DNA from: Azospirillum griseum
GTDB lineage: Bacteria; Pseudomonadota; Alphaproteobacteria; Azospirillales; Azospirillaceae
Direction: 5' to 3'
Length of the DNA: 64,000 nucleotides
NCBI RefSeq assembly: GCF_003966125.1
Contig: NZ_RXMA01000001.1
Span: 395,560 to 459,559 of the forward strand
Of this stretch, positions 18,415 to 26,428 are shown in pieces. The notes under the pieces are model-generated. The model saw only the letters and a program-made list of their open reading frames with translations, did not search any database and was not told the DNA's origin. How positions within the stretch are numbered: position 1 is the first letter of the stretch; every line of letters begins with the position of its first letter. Made by a program: the position numbers and the translations under genes.

Positions 18415-19185
18415 ATGCCGTCGTTGTTCCGCTCCACCCTTTTTGCCCTGCCCATCGCCGCTGTTGCGCTCGCCGCCACGGTTCTGACCCCGGCGACGGC
18501 CAAGGCCCAAGCGGCGGCGGTGGACGACGCCCAGCGCGCCGCCATCGAAACGGTGATCCGGGATTATCTGATGAAGAACCCGGAAATCATTCTGCAAGCG
18601 GTCGAATCCCTTCAGCAGCGGCAGAAGGTTGCGGAAGCGGAACGATCCAAGCGCGCCCTGGCCGACAATCAACAGGCCCTGACCCGCAACCCGGCGGACC
18701 CGGTCGCGGGCAACCCGCAGGGCGACATCACCGTCGTCGAGTTCTTCGATTACCAGTGCGGCTATTGCAAGGCGGTGCAGGCCGACGTCCAGCGCCTGAT
18801 CAAGGACGACAGCAAGCTGCGCTTCGTCTTCAAGGAGCTGCCAATCCTCGGCCCGGCGTCGGTCGTCGCCGCGCGGGCGTCGCTGGCGGCGCGCGCGCAG
18901 GGCAAATATCTGGAATTCCACAACGCCCTGATGGGCCAGCGCGGCCAACTCGACGAGGACATCATCCTGCGTCTGGCCAAGTCGGTTGGCCTGGACACCG
19001 AAAAGCTGAAAAAGGACATGGGCAGCCGCGAGGTCCAGGGCGTCATCGACGACAATCTGGCCTTGGCCGAAACGCTGGGCATCCACGGCACGCCCGGCTT
19101 TGTGTTCGGCACCGAACTGATCCCTGGCGCGATCAAACTGGACGAGATGAAGCGTCTGGTCGCCGCCACCCGCAGCAAGAGCTGA
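18415..19185 (+). CDS. DsbA-family thioredoxin-like disulfide oxidoreductase
   Basis: A 256-residue periplasmic protein. The signal peptide ends at KAQA. An N-terminal helical segment (IRDYLMKNPEIILQAVESLQ), typical of the ScsC/Com1-type DsbA group, may allow oligomerisation. The thioredoxin fold has active site CGYC in FFDYQCGYCK (about residue 117) and the cis-proline loop HGTPG near residue 223. It may oxidise or isomerise disulfides. It ends 13 bases before the HAD gene, so the two are likely co-transcribed. Confidence 0.92.
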   Translation: MPSLFRSTLFALPIAAVALAATVLTPATAKAQAAAVDDAQRAAIETVIRDYLMKNPEIILQAVESLQQRQKVAEAERSKRALADNQQALTRNPADPVAGNPQGDITVVEFFDYQCGYCKAVQADVQRLIKDDSKLRFVFKELPILGPASVVAARASLAARAQGKYLEFHNALMGQRGQLDEDIILRLAKSVGLDTEKLKKDMGSREVQGVIDDNLALAETLGIHGTPGFVFGTELIPGAIKLDEMKRLVAATRSKS

Positions 19186-19198
19186 GAGGGATCGTTTC

Positions 19199-19825
19199 AT
19201 GACCGGAACGAAAGCATCCCCCTCCATCGTCGTCTTTGACGTTGGGCAGGTGCTGATCGAATGGGATCCCCGCCACCTCTACCGCGACCTGTTCGACGGC
19301 TATGAGGATCTGATGGAGGATTTCCTCACCGCCGTCTGCTCCCCCGCCTGGAACATGGAGCAGGATCGCGGCCGCCCCTGGGCGGAGGCGGTGGCGCTGC
19401 TGACCGCAGAACACCCGGATTGCGCCGAGTTGATCCGCGCCTACGACGAGCAATGGGAACAGATGGTTCCCGGCCCGATCCCCGGCACACCGGAGATTCT
19501 GGCCGCGTTGAAGGCGCGCGGGGTTCCCGTCTACGCCATCACCAATTTTTCCGCCGACAAATTCGCCCTGTCGCAGAAACGCTTCGATTTCCTGAACAGC
19601 TTCGACGGCATCGTTGTGTCCGGCGTGGAAAAGGTTATCAAGCCGGACCCGAAAATCTACCACATCCTGTTTGATCGTTACGGACTCGATCCGAAATCCT
19701 GCCTGTTCATCGACGACAGCGCCGCCAACATCGAAACCGCCCGCGCCGTCGGCATGACCGCGCATCACTTTGTTGGCGGGGCCGAGACGTTGCGGGCGGA
19801 ATTGGAAGGTTACGGCCTGCTGTAA
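19199..19825 (+). CDS. HAD-superfamily hydrolase (subfamily IA)
   Basis: A 208-residue cytoplasmic HAD phosphatase-like protein. Motif I is degenerate: VVFDVGQVL has the first Asp but Gly in place of the second, as in many YihX/epoxide-hydrolase-N-like members. Motif II is ITNF, motif III the Lys in EKVIKPDPKIY, and motif IV FIDDSAANI. AGAGGGA lies upstream of ATG 19199. Substrate unknown; a haloacid dehalogenase or sugar-phosphate phosphatase are alternatives. Confidence 0.9.
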   Translation: MTGTKASPSIVVFDVGQVLIEWDPRHLYRDLFDGYEDLMEDFLTAVCSPAWNMEQDRGRPWAEAVALLTAEHPDCAELIRAYDEQWEQMVPGPIPGTPEILAALKARGVPVYAITNFSADKFALSQKRFDFLNSFDGIVVSGVEKVIKPDPKIYHILFDRYGLDPKSCLFIDDSAANIETARAVGMTAHHFVGGAETLRAELEGYGLL

Positions 19826-19902
19826 CCGGGGCCTGCTCTGACCAGCGCGGGGCCGTCGCCACGGCGATGGCCCCCCCCTCACGCGGCACAAGACGCGGCG
19901 GG

Positions 19903-20574
19903 TTACTTGGCCGCTGCGTCGCGATCGGTGGCGGAATTGTAGGCGTAGGTCTTCCAGGTCGGTTCATAGCCGTCATCGGCCTGGTTGCCCCACACCGACC
20001 AGTTGGGCCGCGCCCCGCGCGCGAACAACTCCAGATAGGGGCCGGGGCTGCACGCCTCGATCAGTTCATACTGTTCGTCGGGCTTGCGGCTGTGCTCGCG
20101 CTTGCGGGTGCTGATGCAATTGACCTGGGTGCGGCCCGGCGGCAGGGTGCGGGCGTTCTTGCCGCGCACGCCGAACAGGATCAGTTCGGTCACGTTGCGG
20201 AAGTAGAAACCGACCCCGCGCCCGTCCGACCCGCCATCCTTGCGGATCTTGTGCCAGACCAGATTGGTTTTGTACTCGAACCCCCAGGCGTTCATCACCT
20301 GCAAGCCTTCCGGCAGCAGCGCGTTGGGAACCCACAGATAGAGATGGGCGGTGGGGGCGGCGATGTCGGCCACCGGCAGGGCGCAGATGTCGGCGATGGT
20401 CATGGTGCCATAGCGCGACAGGCGGCGGTGCTCCGGGGCCATCTTGCCGGTGCGGTTCACGAACCGCCACGGCGGATCGGCCATCACGGTGGCAAAACGC
20501 CGGTCCCCGGCGAAGGACACGAGATCCTGAACGGGATCTTGCGCCGTCGTCACCGTTGTCGTCGTCTCGCTCAT
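19903..20574 (-). CDS. MT-A70 family adenine-N6 methyltransferase
   Basis: A 223-residue protein with the MT-A70 catalytic motif DPPW (VMADPPWRF, about residue 34). The family fold is visible in LYLWVPNALLPEGLQVMNAWGFEYKTNLVWHK, ELILFGVRGK, CISTRKREHSRKPDEQYELIE and LELFAR. Family members methylate adenine in DNA, often in phages and orphan or restriction systems, or in RNA. No restriction gene is next to it, so it looks like an orphan enzyme. GAGGA precedes the ATG at 20574. Confidence 0.9.
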   Translation of the reverse strand: MSETTTTVTTAQDPVQDLVSFAGDRRFATVMADPPWRFVNRTGKMAPEHRRLSRYGTMTIADICALPVADIAAPTAHLYLWVPNALLPEGLQVMNAWGFEYKTNLVWHKIRKDGGSDGRGVGFYFRNVTELILFGVRGKNARTLPPGRTQVNCISTRKREHSRKPDEQYELIEACSPGPYLELFARGARPNWSVWGNQADDGYEPTWKTYAYNSATDRDAAAK

Positions 20575-20736
20575 CGCGTCCTCAAACAGAACCCGAACGC
20601 CGGTCGGCGCCCATCCATGGAAGGGGTGCAAGCTCGCACGCGGGCACCACCCCCGTCAACCACCGCCCCGGCCTTGCCCGGACAAAAGCGGAACAGCGGC
20701 AGGCCGATCAACCACCCCCGCTCAACCATCCTCAGC

Positions 20737-21465
20737 TCAGTCACCCTCGGCCTCGACGAAGCGGCGCAGCGCCGCCAGGTCGGCCACCATCACGGTGCCG
20801 CCCTGGCTGTCCACCCCGACCGGGCGCAGCTTCGCCAGCGCGCGGGAGAAGGTTTCCGGCTGCATGCCCAGGCGGCGGGCGATCAGCGCCTTGTCGAACG
20901 GCAGGGCGAAGCTGGCCGCCCCCTCCCCCGCCGGGCAGAAGCGCAGCAGAAAGGCGGCGACCCGCTGCGGCGCGGGCTGAACCTGCAACTGCTCGATCTG
21001 CGTCACCAGATGGCGCAGGCGCAGCGACAGCGACCCCAGCATGCCAAAGGCGATGCGGTCATCCTCGCGCAGGCAGCGGGCGAAGCCGTCGGCGGTCAGC
21101 GTCATCACCCGCGCGTCCGTCACGGCCTCCGCACAGACGGGGAATTTGCCGTCGGCGAACATGGCGGCTTCGGCGAAGCTCTCCGCCGGGCCGATGACGT
21201 GCACCACCGCCTCCGCCCCCTCGCGGGTCAGGCGGAACAGCTTGACCCATCCCTCCAGCAGCACAAAAAAGCGGTCCGCCGGTTCATCCTGGACAAACAG
21301 GGTCGCCCCCCGCGCCACCGCCCGCACCTGCGCGACCCCGGCCAACAGGGTCAAGGCCCGGTCCGTCAGCTTGGCAAAGAGCGGAATGGCGCGCAGCGCG
21401 GCCAAATCCTGCGCCGACAGGCTGTTCGGCGGCCAGGAACGGTTGGGCACTGGTGAGTCGGTCAT
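20737..21465 (-). CDS. Crp/Fnr family transcriptional regulator
   Basis: A 242-residue regulator with an N-terminal cyclic-nucleotide-binding-type barrel (about residues 25-140; FVLLEGWVKLFRLTREG and IGPAESFAEAAMF) and a C-terminal winged helix (LPFDKALIARRLGMQPETFSRALAKL). There is no Fnr-type four-cysteine cluster, so it is not an obvious iron-sulfur oxygen sensor. The start overlaps the stop of the YgjV-like gene by four bases (ATGA), so the two are translationally coupled. Confidence 0.92.
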   Translation of the reverse strand: MTDSPVPNRSWPPNSLSAQDLAALRAIPLFAKLTDRALTLLAGVAQVRAVARGATLFVQDEPADRFFVLLEGWVKLFRLTREGAEAVVHVIGPAESFAEAAMFADGKFPVCAEAVTDARVMTLTADGFARCLREDDRIAFGMLGSLSLRLRHLVTQIEQLQVQPAPQRVAAFLLRFCPAGEGAASFALPFDKALIARRLGMQPETFSRALAKLRPVGVDSQGGTVMVADLAALRRFVEAEGD

Positions 21466-22025
21466 GGTGACGCTCCCGATTCGGGGGACAGGCGGCGGTT
21501 GGCGAAGGCCCCGCTGCGGGCCAGCATCCACAGATTGACCGTCATGCCGACCACATCGGCCAGCATGCCCGGCACCGACCCCAGCAAGACGCTGTGGGTG
21601 AACCAGCAGGGCAAGGCCAGCGCCATGAACAGGCGAAAGCGCAAAACCCCGGTCTGGTAACGCGCCACGCTGACCAGCGTCATCGCCAGCGCGGCGAACA
21701 GCGAGGGCCAGCCGTTCCAGGTCATCGCCATCAGCCCGGCGATCACCGGCAGAATCAGCAGATAGGCGACACGGAAATTCGGGCGCGTCCCCAACGGAAT
21801 CGCCGCCACCCCTTGCAGCACCGCCAGCAGATTGAGCGCGGCCCCGGTGACGCCGCCCAACAGCCAGAAATGCACCATGAAGAACAGCGATGGGACCAGT
21901 TGGGCCAGCAGCAGGGCGACCCGGCCGTGAAAGACCGGCCACAGCATCGCGCTGACCGTTCCCAGATAGCCGATGATCTGGGCGGTGGACAGATCCAGCG
22001 TGGACCAAGCGGAAAAATCGGGCAT
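21462..22025 (-). CDS. YgjV-family inner membrane protein
   Basis: A 187-residue protein with five to six hydrophobic helices (for example LLLAQLVPSLFFMVHFWLLG and VAYLLILPVIAGLMAM). The short-helix pattern and tail GMLADVVGMTVNLWMLAR resemble the uncharacterised YgjV/Imp-YgjV inner-membrane family. Function unknown. It is the first gene of a two-gene operon with the Crp-type regulator. The ATG at 22025 has no strong ribosome site. Confidence 0.78.
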   Translation of the reverse strand: MPDFSAWSTLDLSTAQIIGYLGTVSAMLWPVFHGRVALLLAQLVPSLFFMVHFWLLGGVTGAALNLLAVLQGVAAIPLGTRPNFRVAYLLILPVIAGLMAMTWNGWPSLFAALAMTLVSVARYQTGVLRFRLFMALALPCWFTHSVLLGSVPGMLADVVGMTVNLWMLARSGAFANRRLSPESGASP

Positions 22026-22210
22026 CGGCGTCACACACCCGGCGGTCGCGCGGCACCGGACGCGGTGCCCCTGGCAAACGGAATCTGTCGGGAAACGGGG
22101 TCTGCTGGGGTCCGGGAAGCCGCTGCGGTCAAACCGGCACCGCCGCAACCCCGGGCCGACGCCCCGGCACCCTGAACGGCGTTGGTCCCAGAGGTGAACG
22201 GATCATCAGA

Positions 22211-22251
22211 GACAAAAACGCACGGCACCGCCTTGCGGAGCGCCGTGCGTT
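22211..22251 (-). terminator. Rho-independent terminator of the cold-shock gene
   Basis: Arms AACGCACGGC (22217-22226) and GCCGTGCGTT (22242-22251). On the minus strand the hairpin is followed by TTTTTGTCTC. It lies about 95 bases after the cold-shock gene's stop. Confidence 0.8.
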
Positions 22252-22347
22252 GACACCGACCCGAAGGCCGATGGTGGGTTCGACAAACCGGACAGCGTGG
22301 GCTGAAACCAGCGACAGGCCGTCCGGCGTCAAAACCGAGCCGAGACC

Positions 22348-22923
22348 TTAGAGATACTCGACCTTGCCCGCTTCCGGACCCTTCTGGCCCTGGCGAACGG
22401 TGACGCGCACCTGATCGCCTTCCTGAAGGGTTTGCATACCCGAGCGGCGCAGCACGTTGACGTGAACGAACACGTCCTTGCCGCCGGTGCTCGGCGTGAT
22501 GAAGCCAAAGCCCTTGTCGGCGTTGAACCACTTCACGGTGCCGTTGACTTCTTCGCCACCGGCGTCGTAACCGCCACGGTCGTAACCGCCGCGATCAAAA
22601 CCGCCACGGTCGAAGCCGCCACCGCCCGCGCGCGGCGGACGGGGGGAGCTTTGGGCCGTCGAGGCGTCCACCGAGTGGATGGAGGCAACCTGCGGACCCT
22701 TCGGCCCACGGGCCAGATCGCAGGAGATGGTGGTGCCTTCGTCGAGCGCGTCGTAGCCGGCGGCCTGAACCGCAGAGACGTGCAGGAAGGCGTCGGGCGA
22801 ACCGTCCTCAGGCGACACGAAGCCGAACCCCTTGGTGGGGTTGAACCACTTCACGGTGGCGGTGACGTTGGACTTGGTGATCTCGGGAGCGCGGAAGCCC
22901 TGGCGGGGCGGGCGATCGAACAT
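22348..22923 (-). CDS. Double cold-shock-domain protein
   Basis: A 191-residue protein with two cold-shock OB-fold domains. The first is at about residues 20-85 (TATVKWFNPTKGFGFVSPEDG) and the second at about 125-190 (GTVKWFNADKGFGFITPS and DVFVHVNVLRRSG). RNP1 and RNP2 motifs are intact in both. A glycine-rich linker with repeated FDRGG/YDRGG units joins them. Such two-domain proteins are typical of alphaproteobacteria and act as single-strand RNA/DNA chaperones. Single genes of this type often have a regulatory 5' leader. Confidence 0.95.
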   Translation of the reverse strand: MFDRPPRQGFRAPEITKSNVTATVKWFNPTKGFGFVSPEDGSPDAFLHVSAVQAAGYDALDEGTTISCDLARGPKGPQVASIHSVDASTAQSSPRPPRAGGGGFDRGGFDRGGYDRGGYDAGGEEVNGTVKWFNADKGFGFITPSTGGKDVFVHVNVLRRSGMQTLQEGDQVRVTVRQGQKGPEAGKVEYL

Positions 22924-23703
22924 GTGTCTTCAAGCTCATAGAGTGTGCCGAAGGTCCTTTGTCACAGGGATCGGACGATCCGTCAAGCCCGCCAAAAGAA
23001 AGAGACCTGATTCTCTTTCATTTGTCGCAGGCTCCTCCCCGATGTTGCGACGCACAAGAACAAACCGCCCAACATTGCGCCAGGCCGAAACCATGGACTC
23101 CGCTTGACTTGGGGCCTCTCCGCCCATGCCCCATCGGCCACCGGAATGACGCGCGCGTCGACTCGCGTCCGTGCGACCAGGGCGGGTGCCGTCGCGCCCG
23201 GTTGCAGGGGATAGGAACTATGACGATGGTAAACTGTTTGGGAATCATATTGACGTAAGCGTCAAGTCACCATACCGTCACGCTCGAACAATCCGCCCGC
23301 TCCCGCGCGTCGCACCGCGCCGGAGACGAGGCGGCCAAGCAAGCGGGCCGGAAACAAGGCCCCACACACCGCGCCGGGGGAGCCGCATGACCACCACACC
23401 CATCACACCGCCCGAAATCCGTCCGCACGCCATCGGCACCGCCGCCACAGGACGGGGCTTCCGTCCCGTGCCGGTGGTTCGCCCGCGCGTCTGACGCGGC
23501 ACCATCGACGGACCGCGCGACGCCGCCGCGTCGCCCCGCACATTCGCCGCTTGGGCCGCGCCACACCGGTGCCGACCCCCGCCGCCGCCGTTTCGGCCGG
23601 ACCGCTTCCGGTCGGGTCACGGCCGATGGCGGGGAACGGCGGCCTGTGGCCGTCGCCCAGGTCTGACGCTCGCCTCCAGCCCCGTTGGGAGACTGGTCCC
23701 GTG
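22924..23703. other. Intergenic region between the cold-shock and YfiR-like genes
   Basis: About 780 bases with no confident gene. A perfect palindrome lies at 23250-23265. A 35-codon frame at 23387-23494 starts with ATG after GGGGGAG; it could be a leader peptide, but there is no other support. The part near 22924 must hold the promoter and leader of the cold-shock gene. Confidence 0.5.
23250..23265. promoter_or_regulatory. Perfect palindrome, possible operator
   Basis: TTGACGTAAGCGTCAA has 6-bp arms around TAAG. The arm also reads as a -35 hexamer (TTGACG). The form resembles operators of MerR-family regulators such as LiuR, but no such regulator is encoded nearby. The target gene is unclear; the YfiR-like operon starts 440 bases downstream. 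Confidence 0.4.
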
Positions 23704-24234
23704 ATGCTTGCGCTTTCGCGCACCCTTGTGTGCGCCGCCGCTCTGCTGGCGATTCCCGCCCCTGGACACGCCGATGTGACGGCCAAGGATGTCCAGGTCG
23801 CCGCCCGCACCTTCGGCTTTCTCGCCACCAAACCCACCGGGTCGCTGACCCTGGCCATCGTCTACGCCCCCGCCATCGCCGACTCCAAGGCGGAGGCCGA
23901 CGCGCTGTCTGGCCTTCTCGGCAGCGGTCTGGCGGCGGGCGGGGTGACGCTGGTTCCCTCGCTGGTCCCGGTCGATCAGCTCGCCAAGCTCGCCGGTGCG
24001 GGCGCGGTCTTCGTCACCGCCGGTCTGTCGGCCCACCAGGACGCGGTTTTTGCCGCCGCCAAGGCCGCCAAGCTGCTGACCATCGCCACGGACATGGGAT
24101 GCGTGCAGTCCGGCAAATGCGTGCTGGGCGTGCGGGCCGAACCCAAGGTCCAGATCGTCGTCAACAAGGCCGCCGCCGAAGCCTGCCAGATCGGCTTCCA
24201 GCCCGCCTTCCGCATGATGATCAGCGAAATCTGA
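23704..24234 (+). CDS. YfiR-like periplasmic protein
   Basis: A 176-residue exported protein with a signal peptide (cleavage near PGHADVT). The body has alternating strands and helices ending in VQIVVNKAAAEACQIGFQPAFRMMISEI, similar to the NxxAA...(L/F)xxLLxxA end of YfiR/HmsC (DUF4154) proteins, which often sit next to TonB receptors and signalling genes. Two cysteines flank a Gly/Lys loop (GCVQSGKCV). A periplasmic binding-protein-like role is an alternative. It starts the apparent operon yfiR-like - TonB receptor - chemoreceptor. A 16-bp tandem duplication covers its stop codon. Confidence 0.62.
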   Translation: MLALSRTLVCAAALLAIPAPGHADVTAKDVQVAARTFGFLATKPTGSLTLAIVYAPAIADSKAEADALSGLLGSGLAAGGVTLVPSLVPVDQLAKLAGAGAVFVTAGLSAHQDAVFAAAKAAKLLTIATDMGCVQSGKCVLGVRAEPKVQIVVNKAAAEACQIGFQPAFRMMISEI

Positions 24235-24250
24235 GATCAGCGAAATCTGA
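24219..24250 (+). repeat. 16-bp tandem duplication over a stop codon
   Basis: GATCAGCGAAATCTGA occurs twice without a gap (24219-24234 and 24235-24250). The first copy holds the stop codon of the YfiR-like gene; the second is untranslated. It looks like a recent slippage duplication. Confidence 0.9.
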
Positions 24251-24287
24251 CCGCCGCGCCGCCCCTTCCGTCAAAGGACCACCACCC

Positions 24288-26381
24288 ATGCCCAGCCACC
24301 GCCCGCGCGCGACGGACCGCCTGCGCGCCATTCTCCGCCCCGGCACCGCCACCACCGCCGCCGTCGCGCTCCTTCTCGGCGGGATTGCCGCCCCGCTGTC
24401 CAGCGCCGGGGCGCAGGCCATCGACCATGGCGCGCTTGAGGCGCTGTTCGGCGAGCCGGTGACGACCTCCGCCACCGGCAAGCCGCAGCGCGTCAGCGAG
24501 GCCCCGGTGACGATGGACATCGTGACCGCCGACGACATCCGCCGCGCCGCCGCCACCGACATTCCGGGCATCCTGCGCCAGTTGGCGGGAATCGACGTGT
24601 GGGAATGGGGGCGCGGCGCGTCCGACGTCGGCGTGCGCGGCTACAACCAACCCTATTCGCCCCGGCTGCTGGTGCTCATCAACGGCCGTCAGGTCTATCT
24701 CGACCATTACGGGATGACGGCCTGGAGCACCCTGCCGGTGCAATTGGCCGAAATCCGGCAGATCGAGGTGGTGAAAGGCCCCAACACCGCCCTGTTCGGC
24801 TTCAACGCCGTGTCGGGCGTCATCAACATCATCACCTTCAACCCGCTGTACGACACGGTGTCGAACGCCACCGCGCGGGTGGGCACGCCGGGTTACGCCG
24901 AACTGTCGGCGGTGCGCAGCGTCAAGCTGGGCGACCGCATCGGCCTGCGGCTGTCGGCGGGCGGGACCAGCGCCGACGCCTTTGACAAGCGGGTGCGCGC
25001 CGACGACCGCCAAATCCTGACCAAACCGCAGCGCCGCGCCTTCAACGCCGACGGGCTGATGCAGGTCAACGATCATTCCCAGCTTGGCGTCGAACTCAGC
25101 TACTCAACCGCGCGGCAGAACGAGTTCTTTCCGCAATGGGAAATGAACATCGCCGATTACCGCACCCTGTCGGCCAAGGCGACCTACGCGCTCGACAGCG
25201 ACCTTGGGCAGGTGGAGGCCTCGCTCTATCACAACATGCTGAAGGTGGACGTCGACAGCGCGTCCTTTCCGATGCTGAACGTGACAAACGGGGTCACGGT
25301 GGCCCGCGTGCAGGATCTGTTCAAGATCGGCACCGACCACAGCGTCCGGCTGGCCGGGGAATACCGGCACAACGCCATGGACAATGTGGCCATCAGCGGG
25401 GGCAACACGTCCTATTCGGTGTGGTCGGCCAGCGGCATGTGGGATTGGGCGATCACCGATCAACTGGCGCTGACCAACGCCCTGCGCCTGGATCATCTCC
25501 GCCTGGACCGCAAGGGCGCGACCACGGTCTATGGCGAGCAGGCCTATGACCGGACGATGACCAAGCCGTCCTTCAACACCGGCCTCGTGTTCAAGGCGAC
25601 GCCGCAGGACACCGTCCGGCTGTCGGCGGCGCGCGGGCTGCAAATCCCGACCCTGATCGAATACGGCTATTCCGAATCGCGGGTGGTCGGCATCGATCCG
25701 CGCAGCGGCCGACCGATCCCGGGGGCCTTTTCCGGCAACCCGAACCTGAAGCCGACCACGGTGATGAATTACGAGCTGTCCTATGACCGGACGCTGCCAT
25801 CCATCGACGCCGTGGGCCGGGTCAGCCTGTTTTTCCAGACCTCCGACAACATCAAGGCGCTGCCCGGCTACACGCCGACCCGGCTGCGCGGCGGGGTTCT
25901 GCCGGAATTCACCTTCACCAACGTCGGCAAATCCCAGGCCTGGGGGCTGGAAGCCGGGCTGAAGGGCAAGATCGGCGGCGATTGGCGGTGGGGCCTGAAC
26001 TACACCTTCGAACGGATTCGCGACCGGCTGACCGTGAACACGACGGCGATCACCAACTCCACCGAATTCGGGCGCGAAACCCCGCACCACAAGCTGAACG
26101 CGTCCATCGGCTTCACCGCCGGGGATTGGGAGGGCGACCTCTACGCCCGCTATTCGACCTCCTACGACATGCTGCGGCGGTCCGACAACGCCCGGCAGAC
26201 GGTCTATGACCGGGTGAAGGTCCCGTCCTACGTCACGCTCGACACCCGGCTTGGCTACAAGCTGACCGACGCCACCACGGTTGCGCTGCAGGGAACCGCG
26301 ATCACCCAGACCGCCTACCGCCAAACCTCCGGCCCGGCGGTGGAGCGTCAAGTCTTCCTGACGCTCAGCACCCGGTTCTGA
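24288..26381 (+). CDS. TonB-dependent outer membrane receptor
   Basis: A 697-residue receptor. The signal peptide ends near AGAQA. The plug domain (about residues 55-180) has SEAPVTMDIVTADDIR, ATDIPGILRQLAGIDV, RGYNQPYSPRLLVLINGRQVYLD and IEVVKGPNTALFGFNAVSGVINIIT. The beta-barrel ends with the terminal Phe (STRF), required for outer-membrane assembly. The ligand is not evident; siderophore, haem, cobalamin or metal complexes are possible, and no cobalamin riboswitch was convincing upstream. It lies between the YfiR-like and chemoreceptor genes on the same strand. Confidence 0.93.
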   Translation: MPSHRPRATDRLRAILRPGTATTAAVALLLGGIAAPLSSAGAQAIDHGALEALFGEPVTTSATGKPQRVSEAPVTMDIVTADDIRRAAATDIPGILRQLAGIDVWEWGRGASDVGVRGYNQPYSPRLLVLINGRQVYLDHYGMTAWSTLPVQLAEIRQIEVVKGPNTALFGFNAVSGVINIITFNPLYDTVSNATARVGTPGYAELSAVRSVKLGDRIGLRLSAGGTSADAFDKRVRADDRQILTKPQRRAFNADGLMQVNDHSQLGVELSYSTARQNEFFPQWEMNIADYRTLSAKATYALDSDLGQVEASLYHNMLKVDVDSASFPMLNVTNGVTVARVQDLFKIGTDHSVRLAGEYRHNAMDNVAISGGNTSYSVWSASGMWDWAITDQLALTNALRLDHLRLDRKGATTVYGEQAYDRTMTKPSFNTGLVFKATPQDTVRLSAARGLQIPTLIEYGYSESRVVGIDPRSGRPIPGAFSGNPNLKPTTVMNYELSYDRTLPSIDAVGRVSLFFQTSDNIKALPGYTPTRLRGGVLPEFTFTNVGKSQAWGLEAGLKGKIGGDWRWGLNYTFERIRDRLTVNTTAITNSTEFGRETPHHKLNASIGFTAGDWEGDLYARYSTSYDMLRRSDNARQTVYDRVKVPSYVTLDTRLGYKLTDATTVALQGTAITQTAYRQTSGPAVERQVFLTLSTRF

Positions 26382-26428
26382 CGCCCACCTGATTGACCCG
26401 CCCCCACCGTCACCCTCGGGAGATCGCC

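Noticed and set aside
19849-19874. GC-rich hairpin between the HAD and MT-A70 genes as a terminator
   Set aside because: Arms GGGGCCGTCGCC / GGCGATGGCCCC pair with one mismatch and a two-base loop, but no T-run follows on either strand.
23500-23703. Possible cobalamin riboswitch before the YfiR-like and TonB receptor genes
   Set aside because: Some words resemble the box (GGGAACGGCGGCC, GGGAGACTGG), but the conserved GCCACTG core and the usual spacing are not found.
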